Shown here one piece after another: positions 31,816 through 44,300 of a stretch of DNA of 64,000 nucleotides (its first letter is position 1; every line of letters starts with the position of its first letter). The position numbers and the translations under genes were made by a program. Source of the DNA: Kingdonia uniflora (taxonomy: Eukaryota; Streptophyta; Magnoliopsida; Ranunculales; Circaeasteraceae); assembly GCA_014058105.1 (NCBI GenBank), contig JACGCM010002205.1, forward strand, positions 3,658,001 to 3,722,000, written 5' to 3'. The notes under the pieces were generated by a model that was not told the origin of the DNA, searched no databases, and saw nothing but the letters and a program-made list of their open reading frames with translations.

Positions 31816-32214
31816 CAGCTTATGTGTGCCGCTGGGCACAACATATAGGCCAATGAGAAGCCGCTATGTAGTTTACTTGATTTTTTTATTGCCGTGTCAT
31901 TTATTGGAAAGGTGCGGCTTAAATGCAACAAAATGTTGCCTCCCCTCTTCCATACCTGGTTTTTTTTGTCTCTAAAACTTTCTTCCCAACAGATATATTC
32001 TTTAAAAAAAAGCCTCCACTTCTTTAAAACTCTCTCTCCAACGGCTATATTCCTTAAGAAACCTCCACAACGGCTAGTTTTTCTCTGAAACTTTTGAAGC
32101 AAGCCTCTCAAACTCTACTTTTTCATCTATAAAAACCTTTCAACTCCTACAACAAATACTCTCTTCATTATCTACTTTCTACTCCCTATTATGTAATTGT
32201 TATTCAAAATCATC

Positions 32215-33005
32215 ATGTCTGACCTCTCACTATCACCTTTATCCTCTTCATCTTCGTCCGGATCAGAATAACTTTTTCATCAACAATTTTTGATGATGCA
32301 TGAGTATAGTAAGGTTCTCATTGAAATGGGAAAAGTGGAAGAGAAAAAAATAAGAGGCGGGAGTAGTAAGATGGAAAGGATAAACAAACGGAAAGGGTGC
32401 GATCATAAAATGATACACACAAGTTATTACAACGTAATGCATCGCGAAGCTTTCCGGGGATGTTAAGTAATTTTGATTGTATGTATTGGAAATTGAAGAA
32501 TTGTCCTACCGGTTGGGCCAGATAATATAATGGGTATAAGAAGCATCCAACGATGATTTTAGAAGTGGTTGCACTGCAAAATCTTTGTATATGACACACC
32601 TTGTTTAGGTTGCCCGGTTCCAGCAACGACGTCAATGTCTTGCATTAATGGCGGCTTTTGAACAACATGTCTAATGGAGGTGGGTTGCCGTGCAATTACA
32701 ATAATGACACGGTATCACACACTATGGGGTATTACTTAACGGACAGAGTTTATCAGAAATGGAAAACTATTGTTCAAACAATAAAAAATCTTCGAACGAT
32801 GCCGAAAAATATTTTTCAAAGATGCAAAAAGGATGTCGAAAAGACGTGGAGCTTGTTTTTGGGGTATTACAAGCTTGTTTTAAAATTTTAACACACGGTG
32901 CGCGGTTTCCAAAACATTTTGGCAGAGTACATTGCAAAGATTAACGAAATTAGAAATGAAAGTGATCATCTCCAACTACGGTGTAAACTTGTCGCACATT
33001 TATAG
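32215..33005 (+). pseudogene. PIF/Harbinger transposase of element 2, internally deleted
   Basis: Starts MSDLSLSPLSSSSSSGSE, with the same serine-rich leader as the element 1 transposase, then MMHEYSKVLIEMGKVEEKK and a basic stretch. The next part (HREAF) joins directly to the region of the first catalytic Asp. About 130 codons before the catalytic core are missing. Frame changes follow; LPCNYNNDTVSHTMGYYLTD and KRMSKRRGACF-type text are in different frames. The N-terminal and C-terminal family signatures are clear but no function is possible. Confidence 0.7.
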
Positions 33006-33189
33006 TCACTAAAAGGGGCTGAATAATATGAGTTTGTATATTTTATTTTCAAATTGTAATATTCGATTCAAATTTTTAATGTTCAAATTGTAATGTTCGA
33101 TTCAATTTCAATTTTCGGTTCTATTTACCAAATTAACCTATTGATTGATATAAACGAACCAAGATTACATCACTTAGACATCAAAAGGA

Positions 33190-34826
33190 AATAACTGAAA
33201 TACATAAATCTTCATCACTTGAGACATCGTCTTTACTTGGAACAAGTTCCTTCAACTTCTTTGAATAACGTTTAATTTGCTTCTTCATCCAACATTGTTA
33301 TATAGGTAGTAGATTTGAAGTGTCCGTTGGCATCACTGTGACTAAATTTTGCTCTTCAAACACTCTTGGTCTAGCTATCTTCACTTCAATTCGTTTTTGA
33401 ATCTCTACCCTCTAACAACCTTTTGCTATTCTCGTACTTTAACTCTAGCTTCTTTTTACTTTTCCTTCTTCTCGTCCCTCTCATTCCACGTCTTCTTCAA
33501 AGTTGGTCATCATTTCATACATCCTTTTCTCCCAAAAGAGTGTACCGGACATCACATTCTCTTTAGCCAGGTGTTTCTTTTGTCCGTCCGGACAACCTTC
33601 CCCACAAGCATATAATGGTACATTAATGCTGGGGGAATCTTTCTGAATTGAGGAAGTAGTAGGCGTGGTGTAAGTTGGTGATGGGGATCAGTATTGGCTG
33701 AGTTCCCTGGACTATCACTAAAATTGGACTTCCTCGCAATATTACAGCTGGGTTTGCCCGATTGTATGAATTTTTGACCATTTGGGGAATTGTTTCAATA
33801 CTTTGAAAGACTCTCGAAATTGGAATGATTCCCCCTGTATTAATTCGCAAGTCTTGTAAACCAAATCCGTCTACAAATCAAGTTTGTATGTTATGAGTAC
33901 TTTTAGCTAAAAATACTTTTCATAAATTAAAATGAATGCAAATCAAAAGCTTACTATGTTGCCCGGTGCAGCACCGGTAAAATATCGGTTTTCAAGGTAT
34001 TGAATGGTGTTATATGATCGCCAATTTTATTCGTCATTATAGAATGAGTTGAATTGGTTACGAACCTTGAACCAAAATGTTTTGCTTTTTTGGGCGTTCG
34101 TGGTATCGAGGGTTTGGGAAGCTTGAGACCATGTACACGCTGGATTGACAAAGTCCTTCCCCGTTCAATTTTTTTGAATTCTTATATTGGTTTTTGTCAA
34201 GATAGACTTCGTCTTCCTCACCCTCACCCTCACCCTCACCTCACCCTCAACCTCTGCACCATCCTCAACGACAATAGGTATCGGTGCCTGTGCCGTCTTT
34301 CATTTAGCTTTTACCTTCCCTTTTACACGTGCGCATTACTTCTTGTGAGAACCGGATTGAGAATCAAAACTACAACCGGAGCTGATGATGCATTGAGGTT
34401 TAAATCGTTTAAACCCCATGCATAACTGCTTAAACTTGTACCAATGAAATTATATGAAGATGAAATGTATGGGGTCGTCGATTGAGAGTATGATGACGAT
34501 TGAGCTTCGAATTGGGGGTAATACCTTTGGGATTGGTAGTGATTGAGATTGAGAATGAGTCCCGATTGGCAGGAATAATTATCAAATGTGGTGGTCGCGA
34601 TATTGTGAAGGATTTGGTATTTGTAACAAACCAAATGCATTGAATTGGGAGGGATATAGGCTGAGTTATTGGTTAGGATGGGAGGGTTGAGAGTGGCTTT
34701 GAGAATTGGATTAGAAGCTTGCTTGAGGGGTTGAAGAAGGCGCTGGTGTACTTTGCTTGAAGGAGGTTGAAGGAGGAAGGGGAAATGAGAAATGGGGTGA
34801 TTTTTATTAAGTGGGGAACTTATCAC
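33190..34826 (-). pseudogene. Myb-like / NAM-associated partner of element 2
   Basis: The minus-strand frame from 34826 has the same Asn/Ser/Tyr/Pro-rich leader (SQRYYPQFEAQSSSYSQSTT, WGLNDLNLNASSAPVV, LNPVLTRSN) as the element 1 partner. It is interrupted by a (cctcac)n microsatellite at 34216-34249. Then come TWSQASQTLDTTNAQKSKTF and FKVRNQFNSFYNDE (34050-34130), an intron starting near 33957, and a C-terminal exon with FPKWSKIHTIGQTQ and KDDVSSDEDL. Several stops are present. Confidence 0.68.
34216..34249. repeat. (CCTCAC)n microsatellite within partner pseudogene
   Basis: About five copies of a six-base unit, with one short unit, lie in the linker part of the minus-strand partner gene, where they read as a Gly/Glu or Val/Arg run. 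Confidence 0.85.
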
Positions 34827-34832
34827 AGACTG

Positions 34833-35040
34833 AGCCGCGCCCTTCTGAAGTACACAACTTCAAGTAGTCATTGTGGACCGCTGCAAGGGTTTAAATACAG
34901 GCCGTACACGTGGCTTTATCCAAGGTGTTCGTGTGCGTACGCTATTCTGAAGTGCGCGGGTCTCTTATTAAATAAGAAGCTTCCATGTGGTGGCCTGTGA
35001 TTGGATATAGCTTGCCCCGCTCTTCTAAAGTGCGCGACAC
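34833..35040. repeat. Subterminal palindromes, right end of element 2 (three)
   Basis: gccgcgcccttctgaagtac (about 34834), tacgctattctgaagtgcgc (about 34937) and ccccgctcttctaaagtgcg (about 35017). They have the same centre and GC-rich arms as in element 1, at similar spacing. Confidence 0.68.
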
Positions 35041-35211
35041 CCAAAAAAAAAATCACCCTAAAGGTCTCTGCACCCACCCTTAGGGTGGATATTTGCACGA
35101 TTTTTGGGAAATCCACCTAGCTGATGTGAGCCAAAACCACCCTACCTTAGGTGTATTAGGGTTTTGGAGGTGGTTTTGAATAAATCCACGGAGTTGCTGG
35201 TTATACTCTTA

Positions 35212-35613
35212 GGAGTGGGTGGCAATGAAAGCATAAAAATGATTTTCATGCATATTGTGTGCCTACATTATGGGAATTTTTGCAGAATTTTTCCTAGTTC
35301 ATTAAAATTTCAGCATTTTCCTGAAATTTACAAATATTCACAAAACAATTTCAAATTAATAAGTTTATATATGCCTTTAACCATTATGTTCATCTTCTTT
35401 AAATTTTTTCCCAAACTCGAAATTCAACAAAATGAAGTACCTATTTTGATTGGTATAGCTAAACAAAAATTTCTTATCATAAACTTTCATAATTTTTAAT
35501 TATGTAATGAAATCAATTCAATTCTTACTTTTGAATATTCAAACTACCCAAATTTTCTTGTGTACAAAATCTTGCATATGAAATATATGTATTCTATAGT
35601 ATCTAGCCTCCAG
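35212..35613. other. AT-rich spacer, nothing recognised
   Basis: A 400-base AT-rich stretch separates elements 2 and 4. I see no gene, repeat or element end in it. Confidence 0.6.
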
Positions 35614-35905
35614 TAAGAACATCTCTAGCAGCGAGTGTAGGTTTCGGTGTGAGTTCTGACACCCTGGCTCACCAAACCCACAACTCACACCCGACCTCTC
35701 TCAACAGCCAGTGTGAGTTTCCTACGTGGCTTTTTTTATTTTTTTTATTTAGAGGAGATTAAAACACCGTGCGGTGTTCTTAACACTGCCGCATCAACTG
35801 TAAGTAAAAACTCACATCTAATTCGACTATTTTCATAATTTTTACATCTACCTCTCTCTCAAAAATTTCTTGGTAAAAAAATCTTTGAATTCCAACATAA
35901 TCAAA

Positions 35906-38084
35906 ATGCATATACCAGAGGGAGACCCACACCCCAGTACTCTGCATGGGTTTAGGGGAACAAGAGATCCAGAGCATTCCGTAACTCGCTCGAGGTCCGG
36001 AAGGAAGAAAAAGTGGGTGAAATTTGATGATGTCCAACCCCAATCTATACCAAACCCAACACAAGAAAACTTCCCGCGGAGGTATTACCCAACTCCCAGA
36101 CGGAGTCAGCCACATCTATTACATGGGAAAGGAACTCACGGTAAGTTTTAGTGTAATTGTGAATTTGTTTTTTCCATAAATTAGGTGTTTGACAAGATGC
36201 CTCAATGAACAGAATCGGGATTCGATGCGTGTGCACGGTACATTCACTACGGTGTTCAAAGTGTGGAAGGATATTTCCACAATTCTAGCTGTAAGGGACA
36301 CCGTGGTGAATATTTTCGGGCAGTTTATGGAAATATGCTTGGGCAATTCAGATAATCGGCTAATTCAGACGCTTACAGAGCGTTGGTAGCCGACCACACA
36401 TACGTTTCTGTTCCCTTGTGCGGAGATAGGGGTTACTCCTCTCGATTTCACTATACTGACATCATTGTCCATCGGCCAATATCCGACACAGGTACCATAT
36501 GACGATACTTAGTCTATTTTATCCAATGCGAGGTAATTGCTCCTCAACATTGATTCCAGCCATATAAAGAGTGGGAACGTCAGCATTGCACATTTGAGGA
36601 CGTACTTGACCGTCGCAGCTGATCGGGAGGATGATATTACTATTGCTCGTGCTTCTATCATCTTCATGATGAGACATTTGTGGTTCCAAACGGCCAACGA
36701 CACCGTCCCGCCCGGATATCTCGCGGCCGTGAACGATTTAGACTCAGCTGCCAAATATGACAGGGGTTCTGCTATTCTTGCTTCCCTGCACCATGGTTTT
36801 GATACCACAATCACGACCGGGGGTGCCATCACTGGATTTGCGCAACTTCTTCTGCTACACTAACACTTTTTCCTTTTATAATCAAATATCTTCCAATAAA
36901 TGTCTTAAATATAAATTCTTATTATTTTTTATATTATTCCGAAAATGCAGTATTGGTTCTACGAGTATTGTGGGGTTGGTCACCCAATAGTCAAGGAAGA
37001 GGTAAGTACCCAACCTATCCGCGCCTCAGTGCATGGGAGAGGGGGAACAGGAGGAAAACAAATGACCAGGCGGCCAATTTGTTTATTATAGGCATATACC
37101 ATATTGATCACCGTACTGTTGAGATGATCACATGGGAACCTTGGTTCGATTCTGCATTGTCTGATACAGAGGACGTACTGAATGCAAAACTCCTATCTTG
37201 TAAAAGGATGCCACTTCAAGTACCAAACGGAAACTGCGAATATTAATTGAGGGATAGATGCTGGAGGCAGGTGACTGGCAAGGTGCGTATTCCTTTGGAT
37301 CCTCCGCTTAGCACGTCGCCATATATTAGTCTAGCGGCTTTACATGAGATGAGATAGGCCGGGTTCGTTGACTGTGAGCAGTTTGTGGTAGGGGATGAGC
37401 GTGAGACTTACGCCTTATACTGGGCTGAACAAACTTTGGATGTAGGCCACATGTCGACAGATTCCCAGAGGATGGGGAATTTAGATCTGTTCAGACCGAC
37501 TGTACTCAAAACTGGTATTATACCCGTGGTGGTTACGTCAGTGTCGGTTCATAGTTTATCCCAGGACTTCAATTTGCCTGGCGAGGTAGAGGGGCCAGAC
37601 CTGGGGTGGCACATGGAGTGGACAGGGCAGCATGAGAGGCTTCCCATCTCCCATTTGAGGGACCCGCCACCCATGTCTTCCTCCTACGGCGCAGAGGAGC
37701 TGTGGCACCTGACCCATGGTATGCGGCGACTCGTGCTTGCAGAGTCTGTACAGGATGCACCGAGGCTCTAGGTGGTGGAGGATGAGCTTTCTATTGCCCG
37801 CAGGAAAATTGACAGTATAGATCATCAGCTATATGCCCATATAAGTATTTTATTTATGTATTTATTGCGGTGTTTTTTCTTAATGTCATATTTATTTTGT
37901 CAAAATATTTATAAAGTTTCTTTATCCCATTCAGGACCTACAGCTGAGGAGGGGGCGTGACGTACGGGTAGTGCCGCTACCACCTGGAGGTGGCGCGAGG
38001 ACGAGGCAGCGTGGATCTGGCTCGCGAACCTGGGGAGGCAGTTCTAGCTGTAGGGGGCGGGGTACTGGAGATGATTCTGAGTAG
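35906..38084 (+). pseudogene. Plant mobile domain (PMD) gene of element 4
   Basis: Begins at ATG 35906 (MHIPEGDPHPSTLHGFRGTR), with a basic patch RSGRKKKW. After an intron-like break the PMD core reads NRLIQTLTERW, PTTHTFLFPCAEIGVTPLDF (36350-36450), IAHLRTYLTVAADREDDITI and SAAKYDRGSAILASLHHGFD. An intron ends with aaaatgcag at 36951; the next exon starts YWFYEYCGVGHPIVKEE. A long open piece (37385-37771) contains DLGWHMEWTGQHERLPISHL and YGAEELWHLTHGMRRL. The final exon near 37935 is Arg/Gly-rich (RRGRDVRVVPLPPGGGARTR) and stops at 38084. Stops at 36388, 36511, 37244 and 37357 and a frameshift mark it as decayed, but it is longer at its C-terminus than the copy in element 1. Confidence 0.76.
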
Positions 38085-38600
38085 ATATAAGTATTTTTTA
38101 TGCTTTTTTAGATGATGTAGAAGCTCAGCTTTGATTATGTAGATGATTCTGAGTAGACGATATATTTGTAGACGATGTTTTGGATGATCTTAATGTTCAT
38201 TAGCCATGATTATCTAATGTTGAAATTGACTGAAGTTTTTTTTAAAATTGATAATTTGTCTGTTCGATTAAATTTGTACTGATGTGTTTTACATTTCTAC
38301 AAACTATTTGGTGAAGTTTTTATGTTTTTGGTAGAGTTTTTTTAATGTATATTCGAACAGACTATTTGTGTGTTCGAGTAAATTTCAATAATTTTGCACA
38401 ATTTGTCACTGAGCAGTTTTATTCGAATAGAACCAAATTCTATTCAAACAAAATTATCACTGGGGTCGAATATAAACACAGGGTAAAAGACCCACAGCTT
38501 CTTCCCCTTTTACATTTCTTCCATTTTTACACTTCTCTCTTCCATTGGAAACTTGTTCATCATCTGATATTACACCCTTCTCTCAACTCCACAGCCTCAA
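38085..38600. other. Intergenic region of element 4
   Basis: AT-rich sequence between the PMD end and the transposase start; tatttgtgtgttcgagtaaa-like text recurs twice (38255-38400). No gene is supported. Confidence 0.5.
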
Positions 38601-39933
38601 ATGTCTTCTTCATTATCCGATTCATCCATACCCGATCCTTCAGGTTTATCGTCATCGTCTTCCGATGACGATCTTATCTTTAATTGTGCGACGGCAATTT
38701 GTGTTCTCCACCAAGCTGTAGTGATCATAGTAGTTGAAGATGCAACTTCGAGTTACGGCGGGAGTGTCATGGGCCGCAAGGATAAGAGAAAGAAGTGAGA
38801 TCACCCATTGGGGCATTACAACATTATACGAGACTACTTCAAGCCGAATTGCACATATGAGCCATGGGAATTTCGGCGACGTTTTCACGTGAATAGGGAC
38901 ATGTTTTTGTGCCTATTCGATGCAGTCGTTGCACATGATCATTATTTTGTCTAAAAACCCAACAACGCTGGTACTATGGGGTTATCACCGTACCAAAAGG
39001 TAATCTCAGCACTACGTTTCCTGAGCTATGGTGTTGCGGCAGATCTTTTTAACAAATATATCTGAATAGGAGAAAGCACAACCTTTTTATGTGTGAAAAG
39101 GTTTTGTGTTGTGGTTATACAAATTTTTGACGAGGAATATCTTCGAGTACCAAACGCGGCCGACTTTGAAAAGTTAAAAGCGATCGGAGAGTCCCGGGGA
39201 TTTCTCGGCTTGCTAGGAAGCCTTGATTGCATGCATTGGATATAGAAATTTTTTCCCAAAGCTTGGCACGGTCAATTTACTGGTCATTACCCCAAGGTGA
39301 CACTGATTCTTGAAGTGGTAGCTTCACACGACCTTTAGATTTGGCATGTTTTTTTTGGGTTACCAAGGTTTAACAATGATATCAATGTCCTGCAACAATC
39401 ACATCTTTTCACCGACCTGGCCGATGGTATCACCTCACCTTGTAATTATACAATTGCTAGAAAAGTTTATGATATGGGGTATTACCTAGCGGATGGCATA
39501 TACCCCAAATGGGTAACACTTGTCCAAACCATATCCAATCCGGTTACAGCGAAACAAAAATTCTTTGCTCAACAACAAGAAAGTTATCGAAAAGACGTAG
39601 AACGGGCGTTTGGGGTTTTACTATCTCGGTTCAATGTTGTAAAAAATCCAGTTAAATTGTGGGACCCCCAGGTATTGAGCAAATGTCATGAAGGCGTGCG
39701 TGATAATGCACAATATGATCGTCGAGGAGGAACGAGGTGCATTCCTATCATACTTAGACTATAATCCTGCTGAGCCCTCAACTATCGAAGGCTAACGGTT
39801 CGATATTGTACGCGAACGCGGAACAATAGAATCTTTTATGTCGAAATTGAACCGGATTCGAAGTGGAGAACTTTACTTTAATCTAAAGGATGATCTAATC
39901 GAGCATTTGTGGGTCGTGAAGGGAAATCTTTAA
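38601..39933 (+). pseudogene. PIF/Harbinger transposase of element 4
   Basis: Starts at ATG 38601 (MSSSLSDSSIPDPSGLSSSS), then IIRDYFKPNCTYEPWEFRRR, RFHVNRDMFLCLFDAVVAHD and LSPYQKVISALRFLSYGVAA. The first catalytic Asp is in GLLGSLDCMHWI, the second in FGLPRFNNDINVL, and the Glu in YRKDVERAFGVLLSRFNVV. YYLADGIYPKWVTLVQTI matches the element 1 enzyme. The frame has stops near 38796, 38953, 39062, 39242 and 39336. A frameshift near 39685 separates the C-terminal part, which ends EHLWVVKGNL at 39933. Confidence 0.82.
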
Positions 39934-40204
39934 AATTAGTACTCCATTTCTTGTATTATTTGCGTGTTCTTGATGTAATTTAATGCTTCACTTAGTCGTA
40001 CAAGTTTATTAAACATGTTTTTTAATGCAATATTGATCTTGTATTTGTTTTAACGCAATATTATCGGAAATAAACATTTCAAAAACAAACTGTAGAATTT
40101 TGAGCAGTACATTATTCAAACATTTACATTATTGATTATTAAACTACATTCTTGGATTAAAAACTTCTATATACAACAAAGTTAAATTACATTTCATCAC
40201 CGCT
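39934..40204. other. Convergent 3' region between transposase and partner of element 4
   Basis: AT-rich sequence between tail-to-tail genes; no gene seen. Confidence 0.5.
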
Positions 40205-41010
40205 TCAAGTACCTTGTTCGCCCCTCTTGGCCAGACGTTCCATAATCTTAGCTTGCCTTTGCAGATAGTATTGCAATTGATGTCCAGAAAGAGTACTCAA
40301 GTCTTTCTCCATGATTTTGCGATCTTCCTTTGCTTGCTCCAAATCCATTTTAGCTTGCCAGTGTTGCATTGCTTATACTCTTCTTCTTTCCTTTTCTTTT
40401 TTCGCTTACATCTTTTCCAACCGTAGTTCATCCAACATTATTTGAATATCGCTACCAGATGCAGTCACACCCTCCATTTCCTTTTGTGATGCAAAGTTCT
40501 TTTTATAGAGTTTTTGGCCGATGGGCCTGCTTCCACCCTCATACAGCGAACCATCTAAGTCAAAATTTGGGCCTGCAGATTGAGGTGTAGGTGGGCCGTC
40601 GGGGTCCTCCGATAGATTGTTTGATCCGACCGAGTTCCCCAGAGAAGAATTGTCCGATGCTCTCCTGGCTACATTTCTTGGTATATTCACCGCATGGTTC
40701 AACCCATCATCCCTTAAGTTGGCCCATCGCGTTTCTCGCGCCAAAATCTTATACGCTTCACGATGTTTGTAGTCATTGCCACCATTCAAGCCTTTATAGA
40801 TTTTGTATGCATCGTTTTATTACAATTCACAAAATTACCCAATACAAATAAATAACGTGTATATCCGCAAGAAATAATTGATATTGAGCTAAAAGAAACT
40901 ATAATGTACCCAATCTTCTTCTATTTTTTTGCTGCTATTCCTAAATCGTTCTTGAGCAACTATCCCCTTGTACGCCACTCGGAGTCTATTTACATTCATG
41001 TAGACTCTAC
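40205..41010 (-). pseudogene. Myb-like / NAM-associated partner of element 4, N-terminus missing
   Basis: On the minus strand a first visible piece (about 41010-40910) reads MNVNRLRVAYKGIVAQERF, matching MWRSYKGVNCAYKGMLNNEC of the element 1 partner. After an AT-rich intron comes YKHREAYKILARETRWANLR, then a Pro/Ser/Asp-rich linker and RPIGQKLYKKNFASQKEMEG. A coiled basic tail ends MERLAKRGEQGT at 40205. One stop lies near 40404. The Myb part expected further right is replaced by tandem repeats, so the gene is truncated. Confidence 0.65.
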
Positions 41011-41027
41011 TCCATCACCAAGATTAC

Positions 41028-41170
41028 AACAAATGTAATACTAGCTTTTAATCGATCCATCTATACATATATCAAAGATTAAACAAATGTAATACTAGCT
41101 TTCAATCGATCCATCTATACATATATCAACGATTAAAGCAAAGGAAATACTAGTTTTCAATCAATGATCT
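41028..41170. repeat. Tandem repeat of about 62 bp (two full units and a partial)
   Basis: Units share aatgtaatactagcttttaa, tcgatccatctatacatata, tcaaagattaaacaa. The third copy is shorter and more diverged. The array sits at the broken right side of element 4. Confidence 0.8.
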
Positions 41171-41349
41171 CTACTATTTATCAGACACAAGATAAAATAA
41201 AGGTACAACTAGCTTTTATCTCTATACATGTCTACAATACAGAATACACAAATCACTTGTACGGGTCTTTCTTTTGGGAGGTCAGCTGTACTTTCCTCTA
41301 CGTAGGAGGTCGTACAGCCATAAACTCTGGAGCTTAAGCAGTTATAGTG

Positions 41350-44300
41350 TTCCTTGCTTACTTTTCTTATTCCGAAGTAATGTCGCCTATCTCGGTCTCC
41401 ATGGAGTTTAGGCAATTCCCTCGATCTATTTCGGCCATGCAGATACATCCTTTGAATACCAAACAGTCATGTAAGGTATCCCTTTTGAGCTCAAGTCTCT
41501 TTACTTCTTCTCTAAAATAGGCGAGGACCGCCATTATTTCCCTCGAGTACACCTCATCCAAGGAAATCCTATTTCGGTCTGGCATGGCTAACTCAACAAA
41601 TTGCACTTTTAGTAACTTATGATGTTTATTCAACTTTGCGAAATGGGAGTCTTCCTGCCCTAAACATTCCTCTAACTTCGATATCAGCTCCTTCGCCTCG
41701 CCATGCTCAGTACAATTTTTCATTCTTAACTCCTCCATTTCACCACGTAATGCCACCAACTCTAATTCATTTACATCACCTCCCCAACACAAACTTTATT
41801 TTGCAGCTCATCATTTCTCTTGATAGTTACCTGTAACTCTTGCTCTTTACAGAGAGCATTCTCTAACTTATAATCACTCTCTCAAGTTCGTTCGTTCGCT
41901 TTCCTTACGGCACCTCGAATGAAAACCAGATCTGCCTCCAACTCTTTAATTTGTGCTGATGTGTAAAGCGTATCACCATTGGCAATCGAGACCTCGGCAT
42001 CCTTTCTTTTCTTCTTTGACCGCTCTCCAGCCTCGGCCTTCTTACCAAGCGAACTAGTCAAGTCCGCCTTCAGCTTCGCAACTCACTCATTCAGTCAGTC
42101 ACATTGGGTTTGGGTGACCCGAAGGTCAATGTCTTTATTTTGCATGACCTCACTCAACAATTCCACCACACTTTCAGAACTCACAAAATCATCTCGTGTC
42201 TTCACAAGTTTGCTTTCCGTCCTAGCCACTTGGCCCCTCAAATTGGTCACATTGTCCCGCAACTCTTTATCTTCCATCTCTAATGACCTGATACGATATT
42301 GCACGGCATCTGTTTCTTTACCTTTCACCATTAACAATTCTACCCTACTATTCAGCTTCACTACTTCACTCCAAGCATTCGCAAGCTCCCCCTACAGTTT
42401 TATTTGTTCAACATCTTTACCTTCCATTTGCTGGGTTAGACCATTCAGAATTTTTGTCATTCTAGCGAGCTGGATCTCCAATTTAACATACTGATCTACC
42501 CTCTATTAATTTGCTTCTTTAATCCTATCAAAATCCTCCAAGAACTCATAATTGTATTGAAGCGCGTGTTGTTTACTCGATCGAACAGTTTCCAACTTAG
42601 TCTGTATAAACAGCCCGATTAACCAATACTTTACAGAAAAAAATCAAAATACTATAGGTTACAGCGTGACTCACATATTTAATAGATAGGGATACTGCTT
42701 AGCCCTCAAGTATAAATATATCTCACACTGATGGCCACACTATCTACATTTCCTCCTATTTTAAGGTGCACACTTTATACATTCTCATTTTCTTATATTT
42801 TTGGATGGTCTAATTATACTTGGATTATTTTTGTTAACATGATTTTCATCTACCCTCTAACCTTACTTTGTAACTCTAGAGTTGCAAAGTGGACAAGTCA
42901 AAACAATTTCAAGTTATTTTCTAACCTGTAGCTCTGCTTGCGAAATCAATAGAGTTGCTGAAGCATTTTGCTCCTTAGCGAGCTCTTTCTCTAAGTCCTC
43001 AATTCTGAGATCCATACCTTTAAGTTCATACAAATAAGTGTTTACAACATCTCTTAAACAAATCCACAATTATCCTCAAAAAATATCCCATACAGTCACA
43101 GTTTTCAACTCAATAAAACAAATATCAAATCTTTACTTTACCTTCTCTTCATTTTCTTCAAGGTTCTTTAAATCAGTTCTAGAAGGGACCGTATCCAACC
43201 CTTTCATAACGCCTTAAGGAGAGATTCTCTCAACATCAGGCACCACTTCAGCATCGGCTTTATCCGCTTTGACAAATTTTCCTTCTATAATCGCCTCAAT
43301 ATCAGACATAGAGTAGCCATCCTCCAGGAACTTTTGACTAAGAGTATCATGGGCAGCTGCCACTTCCTCTACGTTCTGTTATGCCTCTACTGCGAGGTTG
43401 TACATTACTACATGGAATAAATCCTTAAAGTTAGCTATCGCAGAGTTCGTATGTTCCTTCTCTCGTACTGCGTCTGCCTCGAGTATAGCAATTTAAGCCT
43501 CGAGCTCACTCCTTCCGTCCTTGAACCTAAGGCAAAGTCCTTTCAGCATGCGCGAAGCCTACAAAAAGAACATTTAAGTTCGATATTACATAAGAATAAA
43601 CAGATCGAAATGTAACACTTACATTGCACAACTCTATTTTTACCGATATATCGAAACCCTCACCACCTTCTCGCGCAGCTGCCCTCTATTTGTTCTCCAC
43701 TGCCCCCAACTTGTCCTCCACACCCGGGCTACTTCCACCCTCCTTCTCCTCACTTACTACAGTAGGAGCATCTATTTTTTTCTTTTTCAAACTAATTTTG
43801 ACCTCCAAACTCTTCGTGGTCGTTGAGTTCAAGCCATTAGCCTTAGTCTTCCTCTTCGAATACCTTTGAATCAATTTTCTCAATGAAGTCCCCACAGACT
43901 TTGGCTTGAAAGCCATCAGAGCAACCTTGGCTTGCGTAGGAAGTGCTTCGACAGCCGATGTCACCTTTCTATCATCCCCAGATGTCACACTGTTTCCAGT
44001 CATCTTTCTCTTATCTTGGGACTTAAATACTTTTTCAGATCTGCTATTAGCCCTCTTGAACCTACTAATCTTGAGTTCACTACATACAATTTTAATCTCC
44101 TCACCCTCTCAAGCTTCATAATAAATCAGCAATTCCTTTCTCGCAACTTTAGAATGAGGATCTACATACACAATCAACATTAATACATACATACAGGATG
44201 AAAACACAAGAGCTACAGTTCGATTTAACATATAATTACTTACTTTTCTTCACAATTTTATATATACAGTCCATAGGTTCCTCGTCCATTCGTTAGAGGT

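Larger units (their letters stand above)
31647..35208 (+). mobile_element. PIF/Harbinger-like element 2 (transposase and partner, no PMD)
   Basis: The left terminus gggcatttgcagcaact and the right terminus on the minus strand gagtataaccagcaact are imperfect inverted repeats. TTA lies on both sides (31644-31646 and 35209-35211). The 3.56-kb interior has a broken transposase (+) and a broken Myb-like partner (-), tail to tail. GC-rich palindromes are present near both ends. It resembles element 1 without the PMD gene. Confidence 0.75.
35617..41020 (+). mobile_element. PIF/Harbinger-like element 4 with PMD gene (right end lost)
   Basis: The left terminus gaacatctctagcagcgag follows TAA (35614-35616). 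The interior order is PMD (+), transposase (+) and partner gene (-). A palindrome (gtgcggtgttcttaacactg, about 35771) lies near the left end. The partner gene lacks its N-terminal exon at about 41020, beyond which unrelated tandem repeats begin. No right terminal repeat was found, so the element is truncated. Confidence 0.6.
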
